Below, piece after piece: positions 14,119 through 21,208 of a DNA stretch of 26,874 nucleotides. Made by a program: the position numbers and the translations under genes. This stretch comes from JAFGCR01 sp964538225. Lineage in GTDB: Bacteria; Patescibacteriota; Gracilibacteria; UM-FILTER-43-11. Under the pieces are notes generated by a model. That model made no database searches, was not told the DNA's origin, and saw only the letters and a program-made list of their open reading frames with translations. The DNA is taken from assembly GCA_964538225.1 (NCBI GenBank), contig CAZIDW010000013.1:1-26874 (forward strand), in the 5' to 3' direction. Within the stretch, counting starts at the first letter, position 1; each line of letters starts with the position of its first letter.

Positions 14119-15423
14119 ATGAAAAAACCCACTAAAACCATCTGCTTTTACTTCGAAGTCCACCAGCCGTATCGGCTGAGCAAGTGCAGTGCGTTTGATA
14201 TAGGCGGGAAACAAGGCTGTTTTGAAGGGCCGCCTGACTATGAGAATAAAAAAATCTTTGAAAAGGTGGCCAAAAAATGCTACCTGCCGGCCAATCGCCT
14301 GATGCTGGAACTTTTAAACAAACATCCTGAATTCCGTGTCAGTTACAGCTTATCCGGAGTATTTCTGGATCAGTGCCTGGAATACGGGGATATCGGAAAG
14401 GAGGTCCTGGATTCCTTTAAAGCGATTTTTAAGACCGGCCAGGCGGAGATACTGAGCGAGACCTATTACCATTCACTGTCCTGGCTGTTTTCCAAAGAGG
14501 AATTTGCCCATCAGATCCGGCAGCATAGCCGGCTCATCCAAAAACTTTTCCGCAAAAAACCGACGATTTTCAGAAACACGGAATTGATTTACAATAACGA
14601 GATCGCGGAATTTATCCGTGAAATGGGTTTTAAGGGTATCCTGGCGGAAGGCTGGGATTATTATCTGCAGTGGCGGAGTCCTAATTTTTTATATCGGCCC
14701 CAAAAAACCGGCCTGCATGCCGAGGACCGGACAATCGCCAAAAAAAACCGGATGCGGAAGACGCTTCCTCATGACTTTAAGCTTTTGCTGAAAAATTACA
14801 AGCTATCGGATGACATCGCGTTCCGCTTCAGCAATCAGGGCTGGAACGAGTGGCCGCTGAACGTGGATAAATATGTGGCCTGGCTGAGAGCGGCAGACGG
14901 AGAGACGATCAACCTGTTCATGGACTATGAGACGTTCGGCGAACATCAGTGGGAGGACACCGGCATTTTCGATTTTATGCGCCATCTGCCCGCTGAATGC
15001 CTGAAACAGAATATCGGTTTCAAAACCCCCTCCGAAACCCGCCAGACCTACGCGCCGGTGGACGAGGTGGATGTGCCGCACCTGATGTCCTGGGCGGATA
15101 TGGAGCGGGACCTCTCGGCCTGGTGCAGTAACCAGCTGCAGGAATCGGCGCTGAAGCATATTTTTGATATCGAACATACCCTTAAGTCGAATAAAAAAAA
15201 TATATCTGACGACCTTCTGCACGACTGGCGGCGGCTGCAGACGTCCGACCATTTTTATTACATGTGCACCAAATACTGGAACGACGGCGATGTGCACGCG
15301 TACTTTTCGCCCTATGAATCCCCTTATGACGCGTTCATCACGTACATGAACACGCTGAAGGATTTTGAAGAAAAATTATTAAAACTTTTAACCCCGGACC
15401 CCAAACCCCAAACGATTAACTGA
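14119..15423 (+). CDS. GH57 family alpha-amylase-like glycoside hydrolase
   Basis: GH57 enzymes hydrolyse or transfer alpha-1,4 glucans with a retaining mechanism. The 434-residue protein shows the N-terminal signature FEVHQPYRL (12-20) and the nucleophile region FRNTELIYNNEI, with Glu155 the likely nucleophile. The second catalytic region is FMDYETFGEHQW, with Asp269 the likely acid/base. It has no signal peptide, so it acts inside the cell, which fits turnover of stored glucan. An in-frame TTG at 14086 lies inside the upstream repeat and is rejected in favour of the ATG at 14119. It is followed two bases later by the GH15 gene. Confidence 0.93.
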   Translation: MKKPTKTICFYFEVHQPYRLSKCSAFDIGGKQGCFEGPPDYENKKIFEKVAKKCYLPANRLMLELLNKHPEFRVSYSLSGVFLDQCLEYGDIGKEVLDSFKAIFKTGQAEILSETYYHSLSWLFSKEEFAHQIRQHSRLIQKLFRKKPTIFRNTELIYNNEIAEFIREMGFKGILAEGWDYYLQWRSPNFLYRPQKTGLHAEDRTIAKKNRMRKTLPHDFKLLLKNYKLSDDIAFRFSNQGWNEWPLNVDKYVAWLRAADGETINLFMDYETFGEHQWEDTGIFDFMRHLPAECLKQNIGFKTPSETRQTYAPVDEVDVPHLMSWADMERDLSAWCSNQLQESALKHIFDIEHTLKSNKKNISDDLLHDWRRLQTSDHFYYMCTKYWNDGDVHAYFSPYESPYDAFITYMNTLKDFEEKLLKLLTPDPKPQTIN

Positions 15424-15425
15424 AT

Positions 15426-17390
15426 ATGCCACGATCACTCGTTACAGGCAACGGCAATCTTCTGGTAGCGATCGATAAAAAAAATATGCTCAGGGATATC
15501 TATTATCCCTATGTAGGCATGGAAGACCAAATCGCCTACCAGCACCTTCACCGGATCGGTGTGTTTACGGACAACCGTTTTTCCTGGATGCACAGCGGTG
15601 ACTGGCAGCATACTACCCGTTATATCTTTGATACCATGGTCACGGAATCGGAGGTGCGGAGCGATAAGTTCGGGCTCGCGTTCAATTTCAATGATTTTGT
15701 CTATCCCACGGAAGATGTCTTCATACGCCGTATCACCCTGCACAATCACGGGGACCATGACCGGCATATCAAGATGTTTTTCGCTCAGGATCTGCATCTG
15801 TACGGCGACAAACAGCAGGACACGGCTTTTTATGAACCGGAGCACCGGGCGCTGGTGCATTATCGCAAACGGCGTTATTTCTGGTTCAGCGGACTGGCGG
15901 AAAAAGAAGGCGTGGATTCGTTCACCACGGGCAAAAGCGAATATCAGGGGCTGGAGGGGACCTGGAAAGACGCGGAAGACGGTTCACTGCATGAACATCC
16001 CATCGAACAGGGGTCGGTGGATTCGACCGTCGAATTCGATATTCTGGTCAAACGGAACAGTTCCAAAACGTTTTATTACTGGTTCTGCGCCGGCAAAACA
16101 CTTGGGGAAGTTAAAAGGCTCCACAATTTTATTTTAGATGAAACGCCTGAAAAATTGCTGGAAAACACCATTAATTACTGGCGGAGCTGGGTGAACAAAG
16201 AAGAAAAAAGGATTACGGAAATCCCTGTCCATCTGCAGACGTTCTACAAACAGAGTCTGCTCATCATGCGAACGCAGATCGATAACCGCGGGGGGGTGAT
16301 CGCGGCCAATGATTCAGACATCATGAAATTCAATAAAGACACCTACACCTATATGTGGGCGCGGGACGGCGCCTGGGTGGTCATGGCCCTGGACCGCGCC
16401 GGTTATGGGGAGGTCAGCAAACATTTTTTTGAATTCTGTTCAGAGGTCGTGACGGATGAAGGCTATCTTCTGCCCAAATACAATCCGGACCATTCCGTGG
16501 GATCTTCCTGGCATCCCTGGTATAAAGATGATAAAAAACAACTGCCCATCCAGGAGGATGAGACCGGTATCGTGCTCCACGCCCTCTACGAACATTACCG
16601 TTGTTTCGGAGATATCGAGTTCATGCAGAAGATGTACCCCATGATCCGGGAAATGGGCAATTTTATGTCAACATTCATTGATGATGAATACAGCCTTCCC
16701 CTGCCTAGTTATGACCTGTGGGAACGGGAGCGGGGCATTTTTGCCTACACCTGTGCGACTGTATATGCCGGCCTGCTGGCCGCGGCAAAGCTTTCTGAAG
16801 TCCTCGGGCATTTCCACCATCACCGGCGGTATAAAAAAACCGCTGTCCGGGTCCGGGAGGCAATTATCAAACATTTATACGACAAAGAAAAAAAACGGTT
16901 TCTGACAAGAGTCCAGATCGATGCTGAAACCGGTGATCTTCAAAAAGATTACACAGTCGATGCCAGCCTGCACGGTCTGTGGCTGTTCAATGTCCTCCCG
17001 CCGGATGACGAACGAATCACGGCCACGAACCAGGCGGTCTATGATGCGCTCCAGGTCAAAACGGAAGTGAGGGGGCTGGCCCGCTTTGAAAACGATGACT
17101 ACCAGCGTGTCCAGGGGGATTACCACGGCATTCCCGGTAATCCCTGGATCATCACCACACTCTGGCATGCCCAGTGGCTTATCGCCACGGCCAGAACCCG
17201 AAAAGATCTGGAGGCCGCGGAAGGCTACCTGGAATGGTCGGTCAGCCACATGAACGAGGGGTGTATTCTGCCGGAACAGCTCAATCCGTTCAATGGCGAA
17301 CACCTTTCCGTGGCGCCGCTCACTTGGAGCCATTCGACTTTTGTGGACACTGTGCTGAAATACAACAAAAAACTGGAGGAGCTTTTCTGA
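15426..17390 (+). CDS. GH15 family glucoamylase-like hydrolase
   Basis: GH15 enzymes release glucose from the non-reducing ends of alpha-glucans, or act on trehalose or dextran in some branches. The 654-residue protein has an N-terminal beta-sandwich region (about 1-250) and an (alpha/alpha)6 catalytic region. The catalytic part has WARDGAWVVMALDRAGY (about 311-327), DLWERERGIFAYT (about 428-440, holding the probable general acid), CILPEQLNPFNG (about 613-624, probable general base) and PLTWSHSTFV near the end. There is no signal peptide. With GH57 it would carry internal alpha-glucan through to glucose. The start follows the GH57 stop by two bases. Confidence 0.93.
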   Translation: MPRSLVTGNGNLLVAIDKKNMLRDIYYPYVGMEDQIAYQHLHRIGVFTDNRFSWMHSGDWQHTTRYIFDTMVTESEVRSDKFGLAFNFNDFVYPTEDVFIRRITLHNHGDHDRHIKMFFAQDLHLYGDKQQDTAFYEPEHRALVHYRKRRYFWFSGLAEKEGVDSFTTGKSEYQGLEGTWKDAEDGSLHEHPIEQGSVDSTVEFDILVKRNSSKTFYYWFCAGKTLGEVKRLHNFILDETPEKLLENTINYWRSWVNKEEKRITEIPVHLQTFYKQSLLIMRTQIDNRGGVIAANDSDIMKFNKDTYTYMWARDGAWVVMALDRAGYGEVSKHFFEFCSEVVTDEGYLLPKYNPDHSVGSSWHPWYKDDKKQLPIQEDETGIVLHALYEHYRCFGDIEFMQKMYPMIREMGNFMSTFIDDEYSLPLPSYDLWERERGIFAYTCATVYAGLLAAAKLSEVLGHFHHHRRYKKTAVRVREAIIKHLYDKEKKRFLTRVQIDAETGDLQKDYTVDASLHGLWLFNVLPPDDERITATNQAVYDALQVKTEVRGLARFENDDYQRVQGDYHGIPGNPWIITTLWHAQWLIATARTRKDLEAAEGYLEWSVSHMNEGCILPEQLNPFNGEHLSVAPLTWSHSTFVDTVLKYNKKLEELF

Positions 17391-17407
17391 TGGATGGCTG
17401 ATTGACA

Positions 17408-17451
17408 TCCATTAGCAGTCCATTAGATATCCATTAGCAGTTCATTAGATA
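17408..17451. repeat. Two 22-bp tandem units of 11-bp words
   Basis: Two adjacent 22-bp copies differ at one base. Each is built of two 11-bp halves (tccattagcag and tccattagata), and a truncated third follows. The word ccattag is the complement of ctaatgg found at 3541-3571 and 25190-25251. The array lies between the convergent GH15 gene and the gene ending at 17463. No T-run terminator is visible. Confidence 0.85.
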
Positions 17452-17462
17452 TCCATCCGTTA

Positions 17463-19457
17463 TCAGGCGGCCTCTTTTTGCTGCTTGCCAGAGGACTCCT
17501 CTTCCGCGCTCTTTTTTAAATATTTAACAGCCGCACGGATTTCATACAGTTTCATCTCGATGCCTTTATTGCCGTCCCAGGCTTTCAGCACCAGTTTATC
17601 GTTCTCGCTGTCCAGCAGGGATTCATTGTTAAACTGCCGGACGGCCGCCGGCGTATCTAAATAAAGATTCTGGATCCGGGTATCTTTTTTCTTTCCGCTG
17701 AACTTATATTCCTTAAAACCCCCTTCCGGCGTCTGGCGGCGGGTCTCTTTCGGTCCGCTTTTTCTTTTTTTACTTTTCACTTTTTGGGTCTTTTTTTCTT
17801 CCACGATCTCATTGTCTTCTTTTTCCTGTTCTTTTCCCTCCTTTTTTCTTTCCGGCATCGGTTTAAGCCGGCGGGACTGAAAGGTTTTTGAAGCCATTTT
17901 TGGTTTTTTGCTGACTTTTACTTTTTTAGGACTTAAAAATCCCCGTCGCTTATCCGTAGAACTTTCTCTTAAAAGCCTTTTTTCTTCGGATTCGACCATA
18001 TCGGCGTAATCCTCTTTAGAATAGCTTTCCGCCTGTTTCAGGCGCATGATCTTGACATCTTTCTGAAAACTGGATGCATTGAACCCATCTTCATTTTGAT
18101 CTGAGATCCAATCGCCCAGTTTTTCTGTCAGTCTTTTTTTCTGACTGCTGGTCAATGTCCTGTCCGCGTATTCAATGGAGTTGCGGACAATCCGGTTGTC
18201 CACATTGCCAAGTAATTTTTCTTTATCGTCCTGCTGGCTGGTTTCCGACTGGACTTCCTGACCGCTGAGCCGTTCGTACCGGGCCACGATCTCACTGTAG
18301 CCAAAATCCCCGTTTTCATACATAGCGTTCAGCGCCTTGCGCGCATTTCTGTCTTTCAGCCGGTCGATGGCGGTCCTTAATAAACGATACCGTTCCATTT
18401 GCCGGTCAAACTGATCCAGATAAGCTTGTTTCCCTTCGGGAAATTGGTGTTCAAAATCAGTTAAAAAAGCGGCTTCGGTATGCCGGCTGATGAACTTCTG
18501 CCTGCGGGCTTGTTTTAATTTTGCCTTATACCGTTCTTTCATGAACTCATTTTTCAATTCCGTGTAGCCCATCTTATCTCTCATAGATTCCAAACGGCTC
18601 AGGCTTTTTCCTTTCAGCTGTTTCCGGATTTTTTTCCATAAAATCCGGTAACGGTTCATCTCTTTAAAAAACTGGTCAACGGCGTATTCTTTGGTTTCGG
18701 CGTTCTGGCGTTTAAACCAGGCTTTGAATTTTTTGACGGTCTTATCCCCGATGATTTTTTTGTTTTTAGCAGCCTGCAAAAGAGAATCGTATTCTTCTTC
18801 CAGTTGTTTTACCTCTTTTTTTTCCCGCTTGCCGGCATATTCTTTAGCCTGCGGAAGCCATTTGCGGATTTCTTTTAGCCACCGGCGCCGTTCCGGAACT
18901 GACATTTCCAGATAAGCGGTCTCATTGGGAACGGGAATCTGTTTGTCTTTACCGACCATCAAAAAACCGGAATGGATCAGATCGCTGTCCATCAGGTCAT
19001 CGTATTCCTTGCGCTCTTTCCGCCGGTTGGCCAGGCTGTCTAAAATATCCTTTTCCGCCTGCTCCAGCAGTTCTTTAGTCACGATCTGCTCCCCGTTCAC
19101 CACATTGGCTTTCATATTTTTTTTGTAAAAAGCCCTGTCTTTTTCCGTGATGACCCCGTCCCGGACCGCCTGTTCCACATGGTCGGTGATGCGGGTTTTA
19201 AGATCCCGCACCTCTTTATACTGACCGGCCATGAATTCATAAATACGATTCAGGCTTTCCGTATCGTCCGGATTCACGTAACCTCTTTTGCTGACCAGGT
19301 CCTGGTAGTTCCTAAGCGCCTCTTTGTCCATTGTCCGCTGAAAATAGGGGTCATTCAGCAACTGATTGACCTTGCCGCGTATCACGTCGCCGCTTTCATC
19401 GGCCTGCTTGTATTCCGCAGTTTCAGGACGATTGGATTGTTCCGCTTGAAGGGGCAT
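17463..19457 (-). CDS. Large charged helical protein with internal repeats, unknown function
   Basis: The 664-residue protein is not one I recognise. It has no signal peptide or membrane span and is rich in Lys, Arg and Glu. A motif of the form A-x-x-(D/K/Q)-x-x-I-(T/G/S)-x-(K/H)-(D/T)-x-x-x-(F/Y) recurs at about 97-115, 229-248 and 317-335. Between the last two, segments FFKEMNRYRILWKKI and FDRQMERYRLLRTAI also align, so at least two units of about 80-90 residues are present. Residues 500-590 are a very basic, probably disordered linker (PKKVKVSKKPK, KKRKSGPKETRR). The last 80 residues look folded (LYLDTPAAVRQF, LVLKAWDGNKGIEMKLYEIRAAVKYL). A scaffold or nucleic-acid-binding role would fit but is a guess. 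Confidence 0.8.
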   Translation of the reverse strand: MPLQAEQSNRPETAEYKQADESGDVIRGKVNQLLNDPYFQRTMDKEALRNYQDLVSKRGYVNPDDTESLNRIYEFMAGQYKEVRDLKTRITDHVEQAVRDGVITEKDRAFYKKNMKANVVNGEQIVTKELLEQAEKDILDSLANRRKERKEYDDLMDSDLIHSGFLMVGKDKQIPVPNETAYLEMSVPERRRWLKEIRKWLPQAKEYAGKREKKEVKQLEEEYDSLLQAAKNKKIIGDKTVKKFKAWFKRQNAETKEYAVDQFFKEMNRYRILWKKIRKQLKGKSLSRLESMRDKMGYTELKNEFMKERYKAKLKQARRQKFISRHTEAAFLTDFEHQFPEGKQAYLDQFDRQMERYRLLRTAIDRLKDRNARKALNAMYENGDFGYSEIVARYERLSGQEVQSETSQQDDKEKLLGNVDNRIVRNSIEYADRTLTSSQKKRLTEKLGDWISDQNEDGFNASSFQKDVKIMRLKQAESYSKEDYADMVESEEKRLLRESSTDKRRGFLSPKKVKVSKKPKMASKTFQSRRLKPMPERKKEGKEQEKEDNEIVEEKKTQKVKSKKRKSGPKETRRQTPEGGFKEYKFSGKKKDTRIQNLYLDTPAAVRQFNNESLLDSENDKLVLKAWDGNKGIEMKLYEIRAAVKYLKKSAEEESSGKQQKEAA

Positions 19458-19498
19458 GGTGTAAAAAGATGGAAATAGGGTTCCGCACTTCGATAGCC

Positions 19499-19528
19499 AA
19501 AAACCTCGCTAAAACGAATCAAACGAGG
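19499..19528 (-). terminator. Terminator of the dsbA-like gene
   Basis: On the minus strand cctcg and cgagg pair around a 15-nt loop (tttgattcgttttag) and are followed by a T-run. An outer aaaacc/ggtttt pairing is possible. Confidence 0.65.
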
Positions 19529-19549
19529 ATTTGGTTTTTAATTTCGCTG

Positions 19550-20284
19550 TTATTCTTCCAGCGCTGAATCGATGGCGTTTTTAAACACTGAAAATGGCTG
19601 GGCACCGGAGATCAGCCGGCCGTTGATAAAAAAGGCGGGGGTGCCAGTGACCCCGTAGGCCTTGCCGTCTTCAAAATCTTTATCGACTTCGTCAGCGAAT
19701 TTTTCCGTATCCAGACAGTTGTTGAATTCTGCCGTGTCCACACCCATTTCAGCGGCCCAGGTTTTCAGGTTTTCTGTGTTAATGGATGGCTGATTTTCAT
19801 ACAGTTTATCATGGTACTTGAAGAAAATCTTGTCACCTTTCTGATCTTTCACACATTCAGAAGCAATGGATGCGGCGCGCGCGTGTTCATGGAAATTCAA
19901 CGGAAAATCACGGTACACGAACCGGACGATTCCTTTATCCACATATTCAGATAAGATATCCGGCAGGGTGTCGCGGTAGAACCGGGAGCAGTACGGGCAT
20001 TCGAAATCCGAGAATTCCACAAGGGTCACAGGGGCGTTTTTGTCGCCTTTTATGGCGTCGTCATCGATGCTTACATCCACAGGTTCAGCCGCGACCGGAG
20101 GAGCGGCCTGTGCCTCGCGCTGTTTTTCGATATAAGTTTCAATGCCTTTTTCCACACTGGCCATAAACTGATCTTCTTCTAATGGGGCGCCGCTTACCTT
20201 ATATAAAGTAAATGCGGAAACAAGCAATGCGGCTATCGACAAAATTAAGGTGGTTGCCATGACTTTTTGTTGTCCTTTTGGCAT
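19550..20284 (-). CDS. Membrane-anchored DsbA-type thiol:disulfide oxidoreductase
   Basis: The protein (244 residues from the chosen start) has an N-terminal signal anchor (about 10-28, ATTLILSIAALLVSAFTLY) and a helical linker with an AAPPVAAEP stretch. A thioredoxin-fold DsbA domain follows at about 73-244. The active site CPYC is at 96-99 in FSDFECPYC and the cis-proline loop is TGTPAFFING (Pro216). It would act outside the membrane, forming or shuffling disulfides in exported proteins. The frame stays open to 20416, but the added residues are translated from the heptamer array upstream, so the ATG at 20284 is taken. No DsbB or VKOR partner is in the window. Confidence 0.92.
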   Translation of the reverse strand: MPKGQQKVMATTLILSIAALLVSAFTLYKVSGAPLEEDQFMASVEKGIETYIEKQREAQAAPPVAAEPVDVSIDDDAIKGDKNAPVTLVEFSDFECPYCSRFYRDTLPDILSEYVDKGIVRFVYRDFPLNFHEHARAASIASECVKDQKGDKIFFKYHDKLYENQPSINTENLKTWAAEMGVDTAEFNNCLDTEKFADEVDKDFEDGKAYGVTGTPAFFINGRLISGAQPFSVFKNAIDSALEE

Positions 20285-20318
20285 GATAATTAAAGTTAAT
20301 TCGTAAAGTTGCCCATTC

Positions 20319-20347
20319 AGCATACTCAGATGTGTCCAAAAACGCAA
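20319..20347 (-). promoter_or_regulatory. Possible promoter of the dsbA-like gene
   Basis: On the minus strand TTGCGT (20347-20342), 17 bp, then TATGCT (20324-20319). Both hexamers are imperfect. Confidence 0.35.
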
Positions 20348-20360
20348 CCCCCACCTTATT

Positions 20361-20416
20361 CTGACAGCTGACAGCTGACAACTGACAGCTGACGCCTGAC
20401 GCCTGACGCCTGACAC
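20361..20416. repeat. Eight tandem heptamers (CTGACNN)
   Basis: Eight consecutive 7-bp units: ctgacag twice, ctgacaa, ctgacag, ctgacgc three times, ctgacac. The array lies between the corrinoid adenosyltransferase gene and the dsbA-like gene. Its form recalls the short tandemly repeated repetitive heptamers described in cyanobacteria. It is not coding. Confidence 0.95.
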
Positions 20417-20420
20417 CTAA

Positions 20421-20945
20421 TTAATAATCCAAACCTTTAATGGCCTGCTGGCCGGACGTGAAGTAGTGTTTGATTTCCTGCACTTCGGACACAAGATCGG
20501 CTTTTTCAACTATCCATTCCGGAGCGTTGCGGCCGGTGAGTATGAGATGAGTATCAGGAGGACATTTTTCGATCAGTTCACGGACGGCGCGCTCACCGAC
20601 AAGCCCCCGCGAAAGACAGCTGACCAGTTCGTCGGCAATAATAAGGAAATACTTTTTATCATATAGTTCATACATCTTCCGGACACCTTTTTCAGCCTCT
20701 TTTTTGTCGCTATCTGTAGTCTCAAAACGAAATTTTTTAACTTTTTCGTCAAATCGTTTTTGCCCAAAGCGGAAACTATCGATTTTATCTTGCAATAAAT
20801 CAAAAATGGGTTGCTCGCCATAATGAGCCCCCGCCTTGTCAAAACAGACCATGGCCACTTTTTTACCCCAGCCTATGCTGCGGACCGCGGTCCCGATGGC
20901 CGATGTGGTCTTTCCTTTGCCGTTTCCTGCGATTATCAGCAACAT
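20421..20945 (-). CDS. cobO: Corrinoid (cob(I)alamin) adenosyltransferase, CobA/CobO/BtuR type
   Basis: The enzyme transfers adenosyl from ATP to reduced corrinoid, giving adenosylcobalamin. The 174-residue protein has the family P-loop GNGKGKTT (7-14) and VAMVCFDKAG (30-39). IIADELV holds the Walker B-like acidic pair. The diagnostic C-terminal block is TGRNAPEWIVEKADLVSEVQEIKHYFTSG, then IKGLDY. The open frame extends to 20990, but the ATG at 20945 gives the usual family start and lies downstream of the candidate promoter. It is divergent from nrdJ, whose product needs adenosylcobalamin. Confidence 0.94.
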   Translation of the reverse strand: MLLIIAGNGKGKTTSAIGTAVRSIGWGKKVAMVCFDKAGAHYGEQPIFDLLQDKIDSFRFGQKRFDEKVKKFRFETTDSDKKEAEKGVRKMYELYDKKYFLIIADELVSCLSRGLVGERAVRELIEKCPPDTHLILTGRNAPEWIVEKADLVSEVQEIKHYFTSGQQAIKGLDY

Positions 20946-20952
20946 AATAAAA

Positions 20953-21000
20953 ACACTATATATAGTATATCTAACGTAATTTTGATACAATATATAAGGC
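20953..21000. promoter_or_regulatory. Pair of NrdR-box-like sites
   Basis: Site 1 (20953-20968) reads acactatatatagtat, differing from the NrdR consensus ACACTATATATAGTGT at two terminal positions. Site 2 (20985-21000) reads atacaatatataaggc, matching the left half and the AT core but not the right end. The starts are 32 bp apart, about three helical turns, which is the spacing known for NrdR pairs. They lie immediately upstream of cobO and about 210-255 bp upstream of nrdJ. NrdR represses ribonucleotide reductase genes in response to nucleotide levels. No nrdR gene is in the window. Confidence 0.7.
20962..20990 (-). promoter_or_regulatory. Candidate cobO promoter overlapped by the NrdR-like sites
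   Basis: On the minus strand TTGTAT (20990-20985) precedes either TATACT (20969-20964, 15-bp spacer) or TACTAT (20967-20962, 17-bp spacer). Site 2 covers the -35 and site 1 covers the -10. The mRNA leader would be only some 10 nt. Confidence 0.5.
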
Positions 21001-21018
21001 TACGTCAAGAATATTTAT

Positions 21019-21047
21019 TTGACATCAAAAATCTGTTTCATTACAGT
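21019..21047 (+). promoter_or_regulatory. Candidate nrdJ promoter
   Basis: A perfect TTGACA (21019-21024), a 17-bp spacer and TACAGT (21042-21047). This would give a leader of about 155 nt before nrdJ. Confidence 0.6.
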
Positions 21048-21074
21048 TGAGGCTGTCAGACAAAAATAAACCTT

Positions 21075-21099
21075 GGGAGGCTCAATCGCCTCCTCTTTG
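21075..21099 (+). promoter_or_regulatory. GC-rich hairpin with T-rich tail in the nrdJ leader
   Basis: ggaggc-tcaatc-gcctcc forms a six-base-pair stem followed by tctttgtt, which looks like a weak intrinsic terminator. An upstream ttgag (21047-21051) can pair with ctcaa in the loop (21081-21085), and a downstream ccctcc can pair with gggagg. Alternative folds are therefore possible. No cobalamin riboswitch consensus was found. Confidence 0.4.
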
Positions 21100-21208
21100 T
21101 TGCCCTCCACTTTTTAAAAAATATCATAAAACCAGAAGATGTGGTTTCTTTAAAATCTTCTTGTAGGTTCCCTGTCTTTAAATTTTATCCCTTAAACGTA
21201 AAAACAGA

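Noticed and set aside
20285..20416. N-terminal extension of the dsbA-like gene
   Set aside because: The extra residues are a translation of the heptamer array; the anchor begins just after the ATG at 20284.
20991..21208. Cobalamin riboswitch before nrdJ
   Set aside because: No B12-box-like sequence was recognised; only a simple hairpin is present.
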